From positions 1-64,000 of the forward strand of contig JACPFM010000057.1 in the NCBI GenBank assembly GCA_016182965.1: a DNA stretch of 64,000 bases. The letters are read 5' to 3'. This DNA comes from Deltaproteobacteria bacterium (GTDB lineage: Bacteria > Myxococcota_A > Polyangia > Polyangiales > JADJMO01). Below, one piece after another: positions 1 to 9,251 of this stretch. The stretch's first letter is position 1. Each line of letters starts with the position of its first letter. The notes beneath the pieces were generated by a model, which saw nothing but the letters and a program-made list of their open reading frames with translations, was not told where the DNA came from and searched no databases. The position numbers were made by a program, and so were the translations under genes.

Positions 1-59
1 TCACCGATTTCATCCCAGTTCCCTTGTCATCAGCAGAATCAGGTGGTTTACCAGTCGCA
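1..59. other. Unassigned lower-GC edge sequence
   Basis: About half of these bases are G or C, clearly below the roughly 70% of the rest of the window. I see no convincing start codon, ribosome binding site or coding pattern. It may be the tail of a feature that begins outside the window. Confidence 0.3.
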
Positions 60-238
<179 letters not shown>

Positions 239-251
239 CGAGGAGGCCCCG

Positions 252-1442
252 ATGTTGATGGTCAGCGACATGCTCGAGATCGCGCGCGGCCGGATCGCCG
301 AAGAGCGGGTCCGCGCGAAGTCGCCGGATCGGTTCTCCGGCGCCTCCGAGGCCGTGCCGCTGGTCGTGTGGAACGTCTGCCAGCACTGCGATCTGCGCTG
401 CCCGCACTGCTACCTCGCCGCGGGGACCCGCCCCGCCGCCACCGATCTCGGCACGCGCGAGGCGCACGCGCTGATCGACGACCTCGCCGACTGCGGCGTG
501 CGGGTGATCATCTTCTCCGGCGGCGAGCCGCTGCTCCGTCCCGATCTGTTCGAGCTGCTCGCCCACGCGCGCGACCGCGGCATCGCCGCGCAGCTCTCGA
601 GCTCCGGCATCCACCTCGACGAACGCGCGGCCGGCAAGCTCGCCGAGCTCGGCGTCGGGTACGTCGGCATCAGCGTCGACGGCGCACGCCAGTTCAACGA
701 CCGCTACCGCGGCCTCGAGGGCGCCTTCGATCGCGCGCTCGCCGGCGTTCGGCACGCGCACGCGGCGGGGATTAAGACCGGCGTGCGCATGACGGTGACG
801 CGGCAGAACGCCGAGCAGATCGAGGTGGTGCTCGCGGCGGCAGAGGAGGCCGGCGCCGACCGCTTCTACGTCTCGCACCTCGTCTACGCCGGCCGCGGGC
901 TGCGCCTGATGGGCGACGATCTCGCACCCTCGGAGAGCCGCGCCCTCCTGAAGCGGCTGTTCGCGCTGGCCGAGGCGCGCCTCGACGCCGGCGCCAAGGT
1001 GCGCTTCGTCACCGGCTCCAACGACTCCGACGGCCCGCTGCTGCTGACGTGGATCGCCGAGCGCCACGGCCCCGAGGCGAGCGCGCGCGTCGAGCGGCTG
1101 CTGCGCGCGCGCGGCGGCAACTCGGCGGGCGAGAAGCTCGTCGCCATCGATCCCCGCGGCCGCGTGCACCCCGATCAGTTCTGGCAGGCGGTGACGCTCG
1201 GCACGGTGCCGGAGCAGCCGTTCGAGGAGATCCTCCGCCACCCGATGCGCGCCGAGCTGCGCGAGCGGGTCACGCGGCTGACCGGTCGCTGCTCGTTCTG
1301 CCGCTTCCAGGAGCTCTGTCGAGGCTCGCACCGGGAGCGCGCGCACGCGGCCACCGGTCACCTGTGGGCGTCCGACCCCGCGTGCGTGATGACCGACGAC
1401 GAGATCGTCGGGCAGGGAGGTTCGCCGTGCTCCGCCGCCTGA
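252..1442 (+). CDS. nirJ: NirJ-type radical SAM protein, haem d1 biosynthesis
   Basis: A radical SAM enzyme of 396 residues. The cluster-binding motif CxxxCxxC is seen in CDLRCPHCY near residues 43-50. The C-terminal cysteines (CSFCRFQELC and a last Cys in DPACVM) fit a SPASM-like auxiliary cluster. In the known pathway NirJ acts on didecarboxysiroheme, replacing the propionate side chains of rings A and B with oxo groups. The close relative AhbC (alternative haem pathway) cannot be excluded by sequence alone. The nirF, nirDL and nirE neighbours favour haem d1. The start is supported by an AGGAGG ribosome binding site about 6 bp upstream. First gene of the operon; the simple repeats in front of it may affect expression. 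Confidence 0.88.
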   Translation: MLMVSDMLEIARGRIAEERVRAKSPDRFSGASEAVPLVVWNVCQHCDLRCPHCYLAAGTRPAATDLGTREAHALIDDLADCGVRVIIFSGGEPLLRPDLFELLAHARDRGIAAQLSSSGIHLDERAAGKLAELGVGYVGISVDGARQFNDRYRGLEGAFDRALAGVRHAHAAGIKTGVRMTVTRQNAEQIEVVLAAAEEAGADRFYVSHLVYAGRGLRLMGDDLAPSESRALLKRLFALAEARLDAGAKVRFVTGSNDSDGPLLLTWIAERHGPEASARVERLLRARGGNSAGEKLVAIDPRGRVHPDQFWQAVTLGTVPEQPFEEILRHPMRAELRERVTRLTGRCSFCRFQELCRGSHRERAHAATGHLWASDPACVMTDDEIVGQGGSPCSAA

Positions 1443-2635
1443 TCGCGCTGCTCTTCGTCACCGTGCTCACGACGTGCGCGCTCTCGTGCCGCGCGCCGGC
1501 CAACGAGCCGGCAGGCACGCTCGGCACCCGCGTGCTGGTCGTCGAGCGCTCTTCCGGATCACTCGCCGTCTACGACTGGTCCGATCGCAAGCTGCTGCCG
1601 AACCGCATCGAGGGGCTCGGCGATCTGCAGCACGCGACGATGACCTTCGGACCGGACCTCCGCTACGGCTACCTCGCCACGCGCGGCGGGCGTCTGGTGC
1701 GCGTCGACCTGCGCACGCTGCGCGCCGACGGAGAGGTGAAGACCTCGTCCAACTCGATCGACAACGCGGTCAGCCACGACGGCAAGACCATCGCGGTCGC
1801 CGAGTACGTGCCCGGCGGCGTCACCCTCGTCGACGCGACGACGCTGAAGGTGAAGGCGCGGGTGCCGGCGACCTGGACCCGCGAGGGCAAGGTGATGGAC
1901 TCGCGCGTCACCGGCATGGTCGACGCGCCCGGCAACAGGTTCGTCTGCGTGCTGATCGAGGGGCAGGAGATCTGGATCCTCGATCCGAACCAGCCGGCCT
2001 CGCCGATCCTGAAGCGCATCCCCTCTGGCGAGGGCCAGGCGTACGACGCGATGATCACGCCCGACGGGCGCTTCTACGTCGTCGGCAAGCTCGGCTCCGA
2101 CCGGGTCGCGGTGCTCGATCTGAGCAAGCCCGACGACGGCGTGCGCGAGGTGTCGCTCGCCGATCCGTCCCAGGCCGGCGAGAAGGCTGCGCCGAAGAAG
2201 CTGCCGCACATGGCCTCGTGGGCGGTCGCCGGCGATCGGGTGTTCGTCCCGCTGGTCGGCGAGAAGCGGATGGCCATCCTCGACAAGAACACGTTCGCCT
2301 TCCGCCAGAGCCTGCCGGTGCGCGGCCACCCGGTGTACGCGGTGCGCTCGCCGACCGAGCGCGAGATCTGGCTCTCCTACTCGGGCGAGAACGACGACGC
2401 CTGGATCGACGTCATCGACGTCGACTCGCTGCAGATCACCCACAGCATCCGCGCCGGCCGGCGCGTCTACCACCTCGACTTCACCCCGCGCGGCTCGCAC
2501 GTGCTGGCGACCGCCAACGCCGACGAGCAGCTCGTGCTGATCGACGCCGCCCGCTACGAGATCGTCGATCGCGTCGCGCTGCGCTCGCCGTCGGGGATCT
2601 TCGGTCCCTGGCGCGCCTTCCGAATCGGGCTCTGA
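1427..2635 (+). CDS. nirF: NirF-like haem d1 biosynthesis lipoprotein
   Basis: A predicted d1-type beta-propeller of 402 residues. The N-terminus (basic MLRR, hydrophobic stretch, then LSC) is a lipoprotein signal, so the protein should be attached in the periplasm. NirF proteins act after NirJ and are assigned a dehydrogenase role late in haem d1 synthesis. The segment LQHATMTFGPD carries a histidine in the position typical of NirF. Repeated blades such as VSHDGKTIAVAEY fit a propeller. I chose the GTG start because it follows an AGGGAGG site and gives the signal peptide. The gene overlaps nirJ by 16 bp, which implies translational coupling. A cytochrome cd1 identity is unlikely because there is no CxxCH motif. 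Confidence 0.85.
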   Translation: MLRRLIALLFVTVLTTCALSCRAPANEPAGTLGTRVLVVERSSGSLAVYDWSDRKLLPNRIEGLGDLQHATMTFGPDLRYGYLATRGGRLVRVDLRTLRADGEVKTSSNSIDNAVSHDGKTIAVAEYVPGGVTLVDATTLKVKARVPATWTREGKVMDSRVTGMVDAPGNRFVCVLIEGQEIWILDPNQPASPILKRIPSGEGQAYDAMITPDGRFYVVGKLGSDRVAVLDLSKPDDGVREVSLADPSQAGEKAAPKKLPHMASWAVAGDRVFVPLVGEKRMAILDKNTFAFRQSLPVRGHPVYAVRSPTEREIWLSYSGENDDAWIDVIDVDSLQITHSIRAGRRVYHLDFTPRGSHVLATANADEQLVLIDAARYEIVDRVALRSPSGIFGPWRAFRIGL

Positions 2636-2670
2636 TCGGGCTCCGGGCTACGGGTCAAAGGAGAAGAGGA

Positions 2671-3690
2671 ATGTCGACCGAGAACGCGATCGCCAAGGCC
2701 TTGCAGACCGGCGTGCCCTTCGTGAGCGATCCGTGGGGCGCGCTCGGTGAGCCGCTCGGTCTCTCGGGCGACGCCGTGCTCGCCCAGGTGCGCGCCTTCG
2801 TCGAGGGCGGGCAGCTCCGCGAGATCTCCGGCGTGCTCGAGGGCTCGGCCCTCGGGTGGGACAGCGCGCTCGTGGCGGCGCGCGTCGCGCCCGAGCGCCT
2901 CGACGCGGTGGCCACGATCGTCAACGCGTGCCCCACGGTGACCCACGACTACGTGCGCGACCACGCCTACAACCTCTGGTTCACCATCGCCATGCCGGCC
3001 GAGATCGGCGTCGACGCCGCGCTCGCCGCGCTCTCGCGCGAGACGGGCGTCTCGCCGCTCCAAGCGCTGCGGCGCACCGCGACGTTCAAGATCGGCGTCC
3101 GCTTCGACCTCGAGACGATGGAGAACGCGTCCCAGAAGGGCGCCATCGCCGCGCCGCCCCGCCGCAGCCTCGACGCGCGCGAGAAGAGCATGCTGCGCGC
3201 GTTGCAGCAGCCGCTGCCCATCGAGCACTTCCCGTTCGCCACGCTCGCCTACGAGAACGGCCTGCGCGAGGAGGAGCTCCTCTCGTACGCGCGCGGCGCG
3301 CTCGGCGGCGTGCTGCGCCGCTACGTCGCCACGTTCCGCCACCGCAAGCTCGGCGTGCACGGCAACGGCATGGTGGTGTGGCGCATCGACGAGGCCAGCC
3401 TGCCGGAGATCGGCGCGATGTTCGCCGAGGCGCCCGAGGTGAGCCACTGCTACGCGCGCAATCCGATCGAGGGCTTCCCCTACTCGCTGTACACGATGAT
3501 CCACGCGAAGGACGAGGCCACCGTGCGCGCAGTCGCGGCCTCGATGGCCGCGCGGGTGGGCGATCCGGAGCACGCCATCCTCTTCAGCACCCGCGAGCTG
3601 AAGAAGACGCGCCTGCGCTATTTCCAGCCGGAGCTCGAGGTATGGTGGGCCCTCATGGCAGCCGGGCGCGCGACGGAGGCCGCCGAATGA
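2671..3690 (+). CDS. nirDL: Fused siroheme decarboxylase NirDL
   Basis: A protein of 339 residues, about twice the length of a single siroheme decarboxylase subunit. It contains two Lrp/AsnC-like halves (roughly 1-160 and 165-339). Each half has a winged-helix-like segment followed by an alpha/beta domain; the second ends in HCYARNPIEGFPYSLYTMIH. This matches NirD-NirL fusions, which convert siroheme to 12,18-didecarboxysiroheme. AhbAB of the alternative haem pathway are homologous but usually separate proteins. An AAAGGAG site precedes the ATG. The stop codon overlaps the next start as ATGA. Confidence 0.87.
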   Translation: MSTENAIAKALQTGVPFVSDPWGALGEPLGLSGDAVLAQVRAFVEGGQLREISGVLEGSALGWDSALVAARVAPERLDAVATIVNACPTVTHDYVRDHAYNLWFTIAMPAEIGVDAALAALSRETGVSPLQALRRTATFKIGVRFDLETMENASQKGAIAAPPRRSLDAREKSMLRALQQPLPIEHFPFATLAYENGLREEELLSYARGALGGVLRRYVATFRHRKLGVHGNGMVVWRIDEASLPEIGAMFAEAPEVSHCYARNPIEGFPYSLYTMIHAKDEATVRAVAASMAARVGDPEHAILFSTRELKKTRLRYFQPELEVWWALMAAGRATEAAE

Positions 3691-4520
3691 CCACCGAGCC
3701 GATCGATCTCGACGCCTTCCGGCGGCACCGCGCCGGGAGGGTGTTCCTCGTCGGCGCCGGCCCCGGCGATCCCGAGCTGCTGACGCTCAAGGGCAAGCGC
3801 TGCCTCGAGAGCTGCGACGTCGTCGTCTTCGACGCGCTCGTCGATCCCGCGCTCCTCGAGCACTGCGGTCCGCGCACCGAGCGGATCCACGCCGGCAAGC
3901 GGCACGGCGCGCACTCCATGCCGCAGGCGGAGATCAACGCGCTGCTCGTGCGGCTCGGGCGCGCCGGCAAGGTCGTCACGCGCTTGAAGGGCGGCGATCC
4001 GTTCGTCTTCGGGCGCGGCGGCGAGGAGGCGCTCGCCCTCGCCGACGCGGGCATTCCCTTCGAGGTCGTGCCCGGGGTGAGCGCGGGCAGCGCGGTGCCG
4101 GCCTACGCGGGCGTGCCGGTCACCCACCGCGGCCTCTCGCAGTCGGTCACCTTCGTCACCGGTCACCCGGGCGAGGGCGCGGGCGCGGACTGGACGGCCC
4201 TCGCGCGCGTCCCCGGGACGATCGTCGTGTTCATGGGGCTGACCTCGCTCGGGTCCATCGCCGCGGCGCTCGTCGACGGCGGCAAGGCCGCGACGACGCC
4301 GGTCGCGGTGATCGCCCACGGCACCAAGAGCTCGCAGCGCACGGTGGTCGCGACGCTCGCCACGATCGCCGCCGCCGCCGCCGAGCTGCCCTCGCCGGCG
4401 CTGGTCGTCGTCGGCGACGTCGTGTCGCTCCGCGGGCGCGTCGCCTGGCGCGCCGAAGACGAGCTGGCACGAGTCGTGGAAGCCGTCGCGCCACGGTGCG
4501 CGACGACGGGCGGCGAGTAG
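3687..4520 (+). CDS. nirE: Uroporphyrinogen-III C-methyltransferase
   Basis: An SAM-dependent methyltransferase of 277 residues that makes precorrin-2 from uroporphyrinogen III, the first committed step to siroheme and haem d1. The signatures are GAGPGDPELLTLKG near residues 20-33, VTRLKGGDPFVFGRGGEE near 100-117 and PGVSAG near 131. It is a stand-alone CobA/NirE type without the dehydrogenase/chelatase part of CysG, so ferrochelation must come from elsewhere. The start overlaps the nirDL stop (ATGA). The 3' end overlaps hypF by 25 bp. I use nirE rather than cobA because of the neighbours. Confidence 0.88.
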   Translation: MTTEPIDLDAFRRHRAGRVFLVGAGPGDPELLTLKGKRCLESCDVVVFDALVDPALLEHCGPRTERIHAGKRHGAHSMPQAEINALLVRLGRAGKVVTRLKGGDPFVFGRGGEEALALADAGIPFEVVPGVSAGSAVPAYAGVPVTHRGLSQSVTFVTGHPGEGAGADWTALARVPGTIVVFMGLTSLGSIAAALVDGGKAATTPVAVIAHGTKSSQRTVVATLATIAAAAAELPSPALVVVGDVVSLRGRVAWRAEDELARVVEAVAPRCATTGGE

Positions 4521-6841
4521 AAGTCGAGGGCACGGTGCAGGGGGTCGGCTTCCGGCCCTGGGTGCATCGCACGGCAAACGCGCTCGGTTTGCGCGGTCGG
4601 GTCTTCAACACGCCGCGGGGCGTCACGATCGACGCGTACGGCCCGATAAACCAAGTCGACGAGCTGGTGCGCGCCTTGCGCGAGAACGCACCCCGTGCGT
4701 CCAGGGTCCGCGCGATCCGGGAGATCGCGCTCGAGCCGGCAGACGTCGGGTCGGCGGCGCGCTCGCCGGTCGAAGCGTTCGTGATCGGAGCGAGCGAGGG
4801 GGACGGCGAGCGCCTGCTGACCGTGCCGGCCGATCTGGCGACGTGCGACGCCTGCTTTGCCGAGGTCGAGCGCGAGGGCGATCGTCACTACGGCTACGCG
4901 TTCACCAGCTGCACCGAGTGCGGTCCACGCTTCTCGATCGTCGAGGCGCTCCCCTACGACCGCGCGCGCACCAGCATGGCGCCGTTCCCGCTCTGCCAGG
5001 CGTGCGAGCGCGAATACCGCGACCACGACGACCGCCGCTTCCACGCGCAGGCGGTGGCGTGCCCCGCGTGCGGCCCCGAGCTGTGGCTCGCCGAGCCGTC
5101 CCTGGCGCGCCTCCAGGTCGAAGACCCGATCGAAGAGGTCGTCGCGCGGCTCTTGGCCGGCGGCATCGTCGGCGTGCAGGGGCTCGGCGGCTTCCACCTC
5201 GCGTGCGACGCGACCAGCGCCGACACCGTTTCCGAGCTGCGCCGGCGCAAGCTGCGCGACGACAAGCCGTTCGCGATCATGGTCGCGGATCTCGCCGCCG
5301 CCGAGCGCGTCGCCGAGCTCGACGACGAGGCGCGTCGCGTGCTCGCCTCGCCCGCGCGTCCGATCGTGCTCGCCCCCGCGAAGGCGTCGAACGTCGCGCG
5401 CGAGGTGTTCGGGCCCTCGTCGCGCGTCGGGGTGTTCCTGCCCTACACGCCGCTGCACCGGCTGCTGCTCCGCGGGGTCGGTCGGCCGTTGGTGATGACC
5501 TCCGGGAACCTCTCCGGCGAGCCGATCGCGGTGACCCACGGCGACGCCCGCCGCGCGCTCACCGGCGTCGTCGACGTCCTCCTGCTGCACGACCGTCCCA
5601 TCGTCCGGCGCGTCGAGGACTCGGTGGTCGCGAGCGCGGGCGGGGCTACGCGCATCGTCCGTCGCGCGCGCGGGTTCGCCCCCGACGGAATCCGCCTCCC
5701 GTTCGCCGCGCGCGAGCCGGTGCTCGCCGTCGGCGGTCACCTGAAGAACACCGCGTGCCTGGTGCTCGGCGATCGCGCGTACGTCACCCCGCACCTCGGC
5801 GACCTCGAGACGTGGGACAGCGAGCGCGCGTTCCGCGCCGACGTCGAGGCCTTCGAGCGGCTGCTCGGCGTGCGCGCGGAGCTCGTCGCCCACGACATGC
5901 ACCCGCTCTATGCATCGACTCGTTATGCAGTCGACCGCAAGGCGCGGCGGCGGGTCGCCGTGCAGCACCACGTCGCGCACGTGCTCGCCGCGGTCGCCGA
6001 GCTGCACCTTCCGGGGCCGGTGCTCGGCGTCGCCTTCGACGGCACGGGCTTCGGGCCCGACGGCACCGCGTGGGGCGCGGAGATCCTCCGCGTATCCGGC
6101 GCCTCGTGGTCGCGCCCGAGCACCTACCGCGCGCTGCCGCTGCCGGGCGGCGAGCGCGCCATCCGCGAGGTGTGGCGCATCGGGCTCGCGGCGCTGCACG
6201 AGACGTTCGGTCCGGAGGCCGAGTCGGTGGCGCGGCGCCTGCCGCTGTTCGACGACAGCACCCCGGAGTCGCGCGCCACCCTCGCGCGCATGATGAGCAC
6301 CGGCGTGAACACGGTCTCCGCGCGCGGCATGGGCAGGTGGTTCGACGCCATCGGCGCGCTGGTCCTCGGCATCCCCCGCGCGAGCTTCGAGGGGCAGGTG
6401 GCGATGGCGCTCGAGGAGGCCGCGTGGGGCGCAGGGGGGGGCCGCGCGCCGGCCTACCCGGTGACGTTGCCCTCGGCGCTCGCGAGCGGCGACGAGGAGA
6501 CGACCGCAGCGCACGAGATCGATCTGCGCCCGACGGTGCGAGCGGCGGTGGTCGATCGGCTGGAGGGCGTGGCCGTCTCGACGATCGCCGCGCGCTTCCA
6601 CCGCACGATCGTCGAGGCGACGGCGGCCGTGGTCGAGCGCGCGATCGCGGCCGAGCCGGCCGCGGCGGTGGTGCTCACCGGCGGCTCGTTCCAGAACCGC
6701 ATCCTCGAGCGCGGCCTGACCGACGCCCTCGGGCGCGAACGCGTGGCGATTGCGCGCGAGGTCCCCGTCAACGACGGCGGCCTCTCGCTCGGGCAAGCTT
6801 GGGCGGCCGTCCTCGAGACGGCGGCGGAGAGGGGTGCATAG
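4496..6841 (+). CDS. hypF: Carbamoyltransferase HypF, hydrogenase maturation
   Basis: Full-length HypF (781 residues). It makes the thiocarbamate group passed to HypE for the cyanide ligands of the [NiFe] centre. In order: an acylphosphatase domain with VQGVGFRPWVHR near residues 12-24; paired zinc fingers (CDAC, CTEC, CQAC, CPAC) around 115-200; a YrdC-like nucleotide-binding domain around 210-390; and a Kae1-like carbamoyltransferase domain with HHVAHVLA and AFDGTGFGPDGT near 490-520. The GTG start lies inside nirE and preserves the whole acylphosphatase motif. The overlap with nirE makes co-translation likely and joins the nir and hyp blocks. Confidence 0.95.
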   Translation: MRDDGRRVEVEGTVQGVGFRPWVHRTANALGLRGRVFNTPRGVTIDAYGPINQVDELVRALRENAPRASRVRAIREIALEPADVGSAARSPVEAFVIGASEGDGERLLTVPADLATCDACFAEVEREGDRHYGYAFTSCTECGPRFSIVEALPYDRARTSMAPFPLCQACEREYRDHDDRRFHAQAVACPACGPELWLAEPSLARLQVEDPIEEVVARLLAGGIVGVQGLGGFHLACDATSADTVSELRRRKLRDDKPFAIMVADLAAAERVAELDDEARRVLASPARPIVLAPAKASNVAREVFGPSSRVGVFLPYTPLHRLLLRGVGRPLVMTSGNLSGEPIAVTHGDARRALTGVVDVLLLHDRPIVRRVEDSVVASAGGATRIVRRARGFAPDGIRLPFAAREPVLAVGGHLKNTACLVLGDRAYVTPHLGDLETWDSERAFRADVEAFERLLGVRAELVAHDMHPLYASTRYAVDRKARRRVAVQHHVAHVLAAVAELHLPGPVLGVAFDGTGFGPDGTAWGAEILRVSGASWSRPSTYRALPLPGGERAIREVWRIGLAALHETFGPEAESVARRLPLFDDSTPESRATLARMMSTGVNTVSARGMGRWFDAIGALVLGIPRASFEGQVAMALEEAAWGAGGGRAPAYPVTLPSALASGDEETTAAHEIDLRPTVRAAVVDRLEGVAVSTIAARFHRTIVEATAAVVERAIAAEPAAAVVLTGGSFQNRILERGLTDALGRERVAIAREVPVNDGGLSLGQAWAAVLETAAERGA

Positions 6842-6843
6842 CG

Positions 6844-7101
6844 ATGTGTCTCGGCGTTCCTGGGAAGATCGTCTCCATCGACGACATGCTCGGCGTGGTC
6901 GATTTCTGGGGCGTGCAGCGCGAGGTCGCGCTCCACATCGTCGACGAGCCGGTCGCGGTCGGCGACTACGTGCTGGTGCACGTCGGCTTCGCGATCCGCC
7001 GCATCCCGCCGGAGGACATCGCCCGCACGCTGGAGTTCTTCGAGGAGCTCAGCGCCGAGGACCTCGAGGGCGTCTCCCCCAAGCGGGAGGGCACCACGTG
7101 A
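6844..7101 (+). CDS. hypC: Hydrogenase maturation chaperone HypC
   Basis: A small protein of 85 residues starting with MCLGVPGKI, the HypC/HybG signature. Cys2 is the residue that binds the iron centre and the hydrogenase large-subunit precursor. HypC works with HypD as scaffold for the Fe(CN)2CO unit. The mid-part GDYVLVHVGFAIRRI is also typical. It starts 2 bp after hypF and overlaps hypD as GTGA. Confidence 0.96.
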   Translation: MCLGVPGKIVSIDDMLGVVDFWGVQREVALHIVDEPVAVGDYVLVHVGFAIRRIPPEDIARTLEFFEELSAEDLEGVSPKREGTT

Positions 7102-8222
7102 GCGGGCTCGACAAGCCGCCGCGCCGGCTCGAGTTCCGCGACGCGGCCCAGGGCCGCGCGCTCCGCGCCCGCCTCGATCACGCGGTCGAGCGGCTGGGGC
7201 GCGAGGTGACGCTGATGCACGTCTGCGGCAGCCACGAGCAGGCGATGGCCCGCTACGGCCTGCGCGCCAGCTTCCCGCGCGCGCTGCGCGTGCAGATGGG
7301 GCCGGGCTGTCCGGTGTGCGTGACCGACGCGCCGGAGATCGACGCGTGCATCTCGCTCGCCGCCAAAGGGGTGCGCGTGCTCACGTTCGGCGACATGCTC
7401 CGCGTCCCGGGCCGCGCCATGTCGCTCGACGACGCGCGCGCGGCGGGCGCGCGGGTCGAGGTCGTCTACGGCGCGAACCAGGCCGCCCGCATCGCGCGCG
7501 AGTCGAGCGAGCCGGTGCTCTTCTTCGCCACCGGCTTCGAGACGACCGCCGTGGCCACCGCGGCGCTGCTCCTCGACGATCCCCCCGACAACCTCGTGGT
7601 GCTCTCGGCGCACAAGTGGGTGCCCGCGGCGATGGAGGTGGTCGCCCAGGTGCCCGAGTCGCGGATCGAGGGCTTCCTCGCAGCCGGTCACGCGGCCACG
7701 ATCACCGGCTTCGGCGTCTTCGAGCCGTTCGTCGAGAGGTATCGGCTGCCGGTGGTCGTCGGCGGGTTCGAGCCGCTCGACATCCTCTCGGCGCTGGTGC
7801 TCCTCGTCGAGCAGGTCGCCGCCGGCAGGTCCGAGGTGGTCAACGCGTACCCGCGCTGCGTCACCCGCGAGGGCAACCGGCGCGCCGTCGAGGCGCTGTT
7901 CAACGTGTTCGACACCGACGACGGCGACTGGCGCGGCATCGCCCGCATCCCCTCGGGCAACCTGAAGCTGAAGAAGGCGTTCGCGCGCTGGGACGCCCGC
8001 GAGCGCTTCGGCCTCGAGCTCGCGACCGCGCCGCCGTTCGAGGAGCGCGCGTCGGCGTCGGAGTGCCGCTGCGGCGCGATCATGTCCGGGCTCTCCGAGC
8101 CGAGCGACTGTCAGCACTTCGGCAAGGCGTGCAAGCCCGACGCGCCCGTCGGCGCGTGCATGGTCAGCACCGAGGGCGCGTGCCGCATCTGGTACGAGCA
8201 CGGGATCGAGGGGCGCCGATGA
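7098..8222 (+). CDS. hypD: Hydrogenase maturation protein HypD
   Basis: A 4Fe-4S scaffold protein of 374 residues on which the Fe(CN)2CO group is built. Diagnostic motifs are HVCGSHE near residue 36, GPGCPVCVTD near 65-74, ATGFETTAVATA near 145, and the C-terminal cysteine cluster CRCGAIM...CQHFGKAC...GACMVSTEGAC that binds the iron-sulfur cluster. The GTG start overlaps the hypC stop by 4 bp, and the stop overlaps hypE the same way, so hypC-D-E are translationally coupled. Confidence 0.96.
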   Translation: MSGLDKPPRRLEFRDAAQGRALRARLDHAVERLGREVTLMHVCGSHEQAMARYGLRASFPRALRVQMGPGCPVCVTDAPEIDACISLAAKGVRVLTFGDMLRVPGRAMSLDDARAAGARVEVVYGANQAARIARESSEPVLFFATGFETTAVATAALLLDDPPDNLVVLSAHKWVPAAMEVVAQVPESRIEGFLAAGHAATITGFGVFEPFVERYRLPVVVGGFEPLDILSALVLLVEQVAAGRSEVVNAYPRCVTREGNRRAVEALFNVFDTDDGDWRGIARIPSGNLKLKKAFARWDARERFGLELATAPPFEERASASECRCGAIMSGLSEPSDCQHFGKACKPDAPVGACMVSTEGACRIWYEHGIEGRR

Positions 8223-9232
8223 ACGACGACACCGTCCATGTCCATATGAAGCACGGGGCCGGCGGTCGCGCGATGCGCGCGCTGATCGAGTCGGTGTTCC
8301 TCGACGGGGTGACCGACCCCGAGGCCACGGCGATGGACGACGGCGCGGCCATCCCGTGGGGCGATCGCTTCCTGGTCGTCACCACCGACGCGCACGTGGT
8401 GAAGCCGATCTTCTTCCCCGGCGGCGACATCGGGCGGCTCGCGGTGTCGGGCGTGGTCAACGACCTCGCGATGATGGGGGCGACCGAGGTCCTCGCCCTG
8501 ACGTCGAGCGTCATCCTGGAGGAGGGCTTCCCGATCGAGCTGCTCCGCCGCGTGAAGGCGTCGATGGCGGCGACCTGTCGCGAGGCCAGCGCGCCGATCC
8601 TCACGGGCGACACCAAGGTCATGGGCAAGGGCGAGGTCGACGGCCTCGTGATGAGCACCAGCGGCCTCGGGGTCGCCGATCGGGTGGTGCGCGACGCGGG
8701 CCTCTGCGTCGGCGACGCCATCGTGATCAACGGCACCATCGGCGATCACGGCCTCGCGATCATGAGCGCGCGCCATCAGCTGGGGCTGCAGGGCGAGCTG
8801 CGCTCCGACGTCGCGCCGCTCAACGGCCTCGTGCGCGCGGCCCTCCGCGCCGGCGGCGACGGCGTCCACGCGATGAAGGATCCGACGCGCGGCGGCGTGA
8901 TCAGCGCCCTCGCCGAGATGGCCGACAAGGCGAGGGTGTCGCTCCTGCTCGACGAGGCGGCGCTGCCGATGAGCGACGCGGCCCGCGCCGCCGCCGATCT
9001 GCTCGGCATCGATCCGCTCGGCGTCGCCAACGAGGGCAAGGCGCTGATCGGCGTCGCCGCAGGCGCGCTCGACGCCGTGCTCGCGGCCCTGCGGGCGCAC
9101 CCGCTCGGCGCGCGCGCGACCTGCATCGGCCGGGTGGTCGACGGCGATCCCGGCGTGGTGCTCCTCGACACGGGCTTCGGCACCCGCCGGCTGTTCGAGC
9201 GCGACGGCGAGCCCCTCCCGAGGATCTGTTGA
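8219..9232 (+). CDS. hypE: Hydrogenase maturation protein HypE
   Basis: A PurM-like ATPase of 337 residues that dehydrates the carbamoyl group on its own C-terminal cysteine to a thiocyanate. The chain ends in PRIC, the hallmark of the family. MDDGAAIP near residue 40 and TGDTKVM near 130 fit the ATP-binding core. The last codons are part of a short direct repeat described separately. The gene overlaps hypD and is 16 bp from hypA. Confidence 0.96.
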   Translation: MNDDTVHVHMKHGAGGRAMRALIESVFLDGVTDPEATAMDDGAAIPWGDRFLVVTTDAHVVKPIFFPGGDIGRLAVSGVVNDLAMMGATEVLALTSSVILEEGFPIELLRRVKASMAATCREASAPILTGDTKVMGKGEVDGLVMSTSGLGVADRVVRDAGLCVGDAIVINGTIGDHGLAIMSARHQLGLQGELRSDVAPLNGLVRAALRAGGDGVHAMKDPTRGGVISALAEMADKARVSLLLDEAALPMSDAARAAADLLGIDPLGVANEGKALIGVAAGALDAVLAALRAHPLGARATCIGRVVDGDPGVVLLDTGFGTRRLFERDGEPLPRIC

Positions 9233-9251
9233 TGGCGAGGATCTGCTGATG
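9219..9251. repeat. 16-bp direct repeat at the hypE-hypA junction
   Basis: CGAGGATCTGYTGATG occurs twice with a 17-bp period and one mismatch. Copy 1 encodes the end of HypE and its stop codon. Copy 2 supplies the hypA start and a GAGGA ribosome binding site. Copy 1 therefore carries a decoy ATG that opens a five-codon reading frame (MARIC). Confidence 0.85.

Noticed and set aside
252..4520. Alternative reading of the first four genes as AhbABCD haem synthesis
   Set aside because: A NirF-like propeller with lipoprotein signal is not part of that pathway, and NirDL is fused as in haem d1 clusters. The distinction rests mainly on this gene.
4163..6796. Minus-strand frame of 877 codons across hypF
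   Set aside because: Antisense shadow in very GC-rich DNA; composition is Arg/Ala/Gly/His without domains, while hypF on the other strand is complete.
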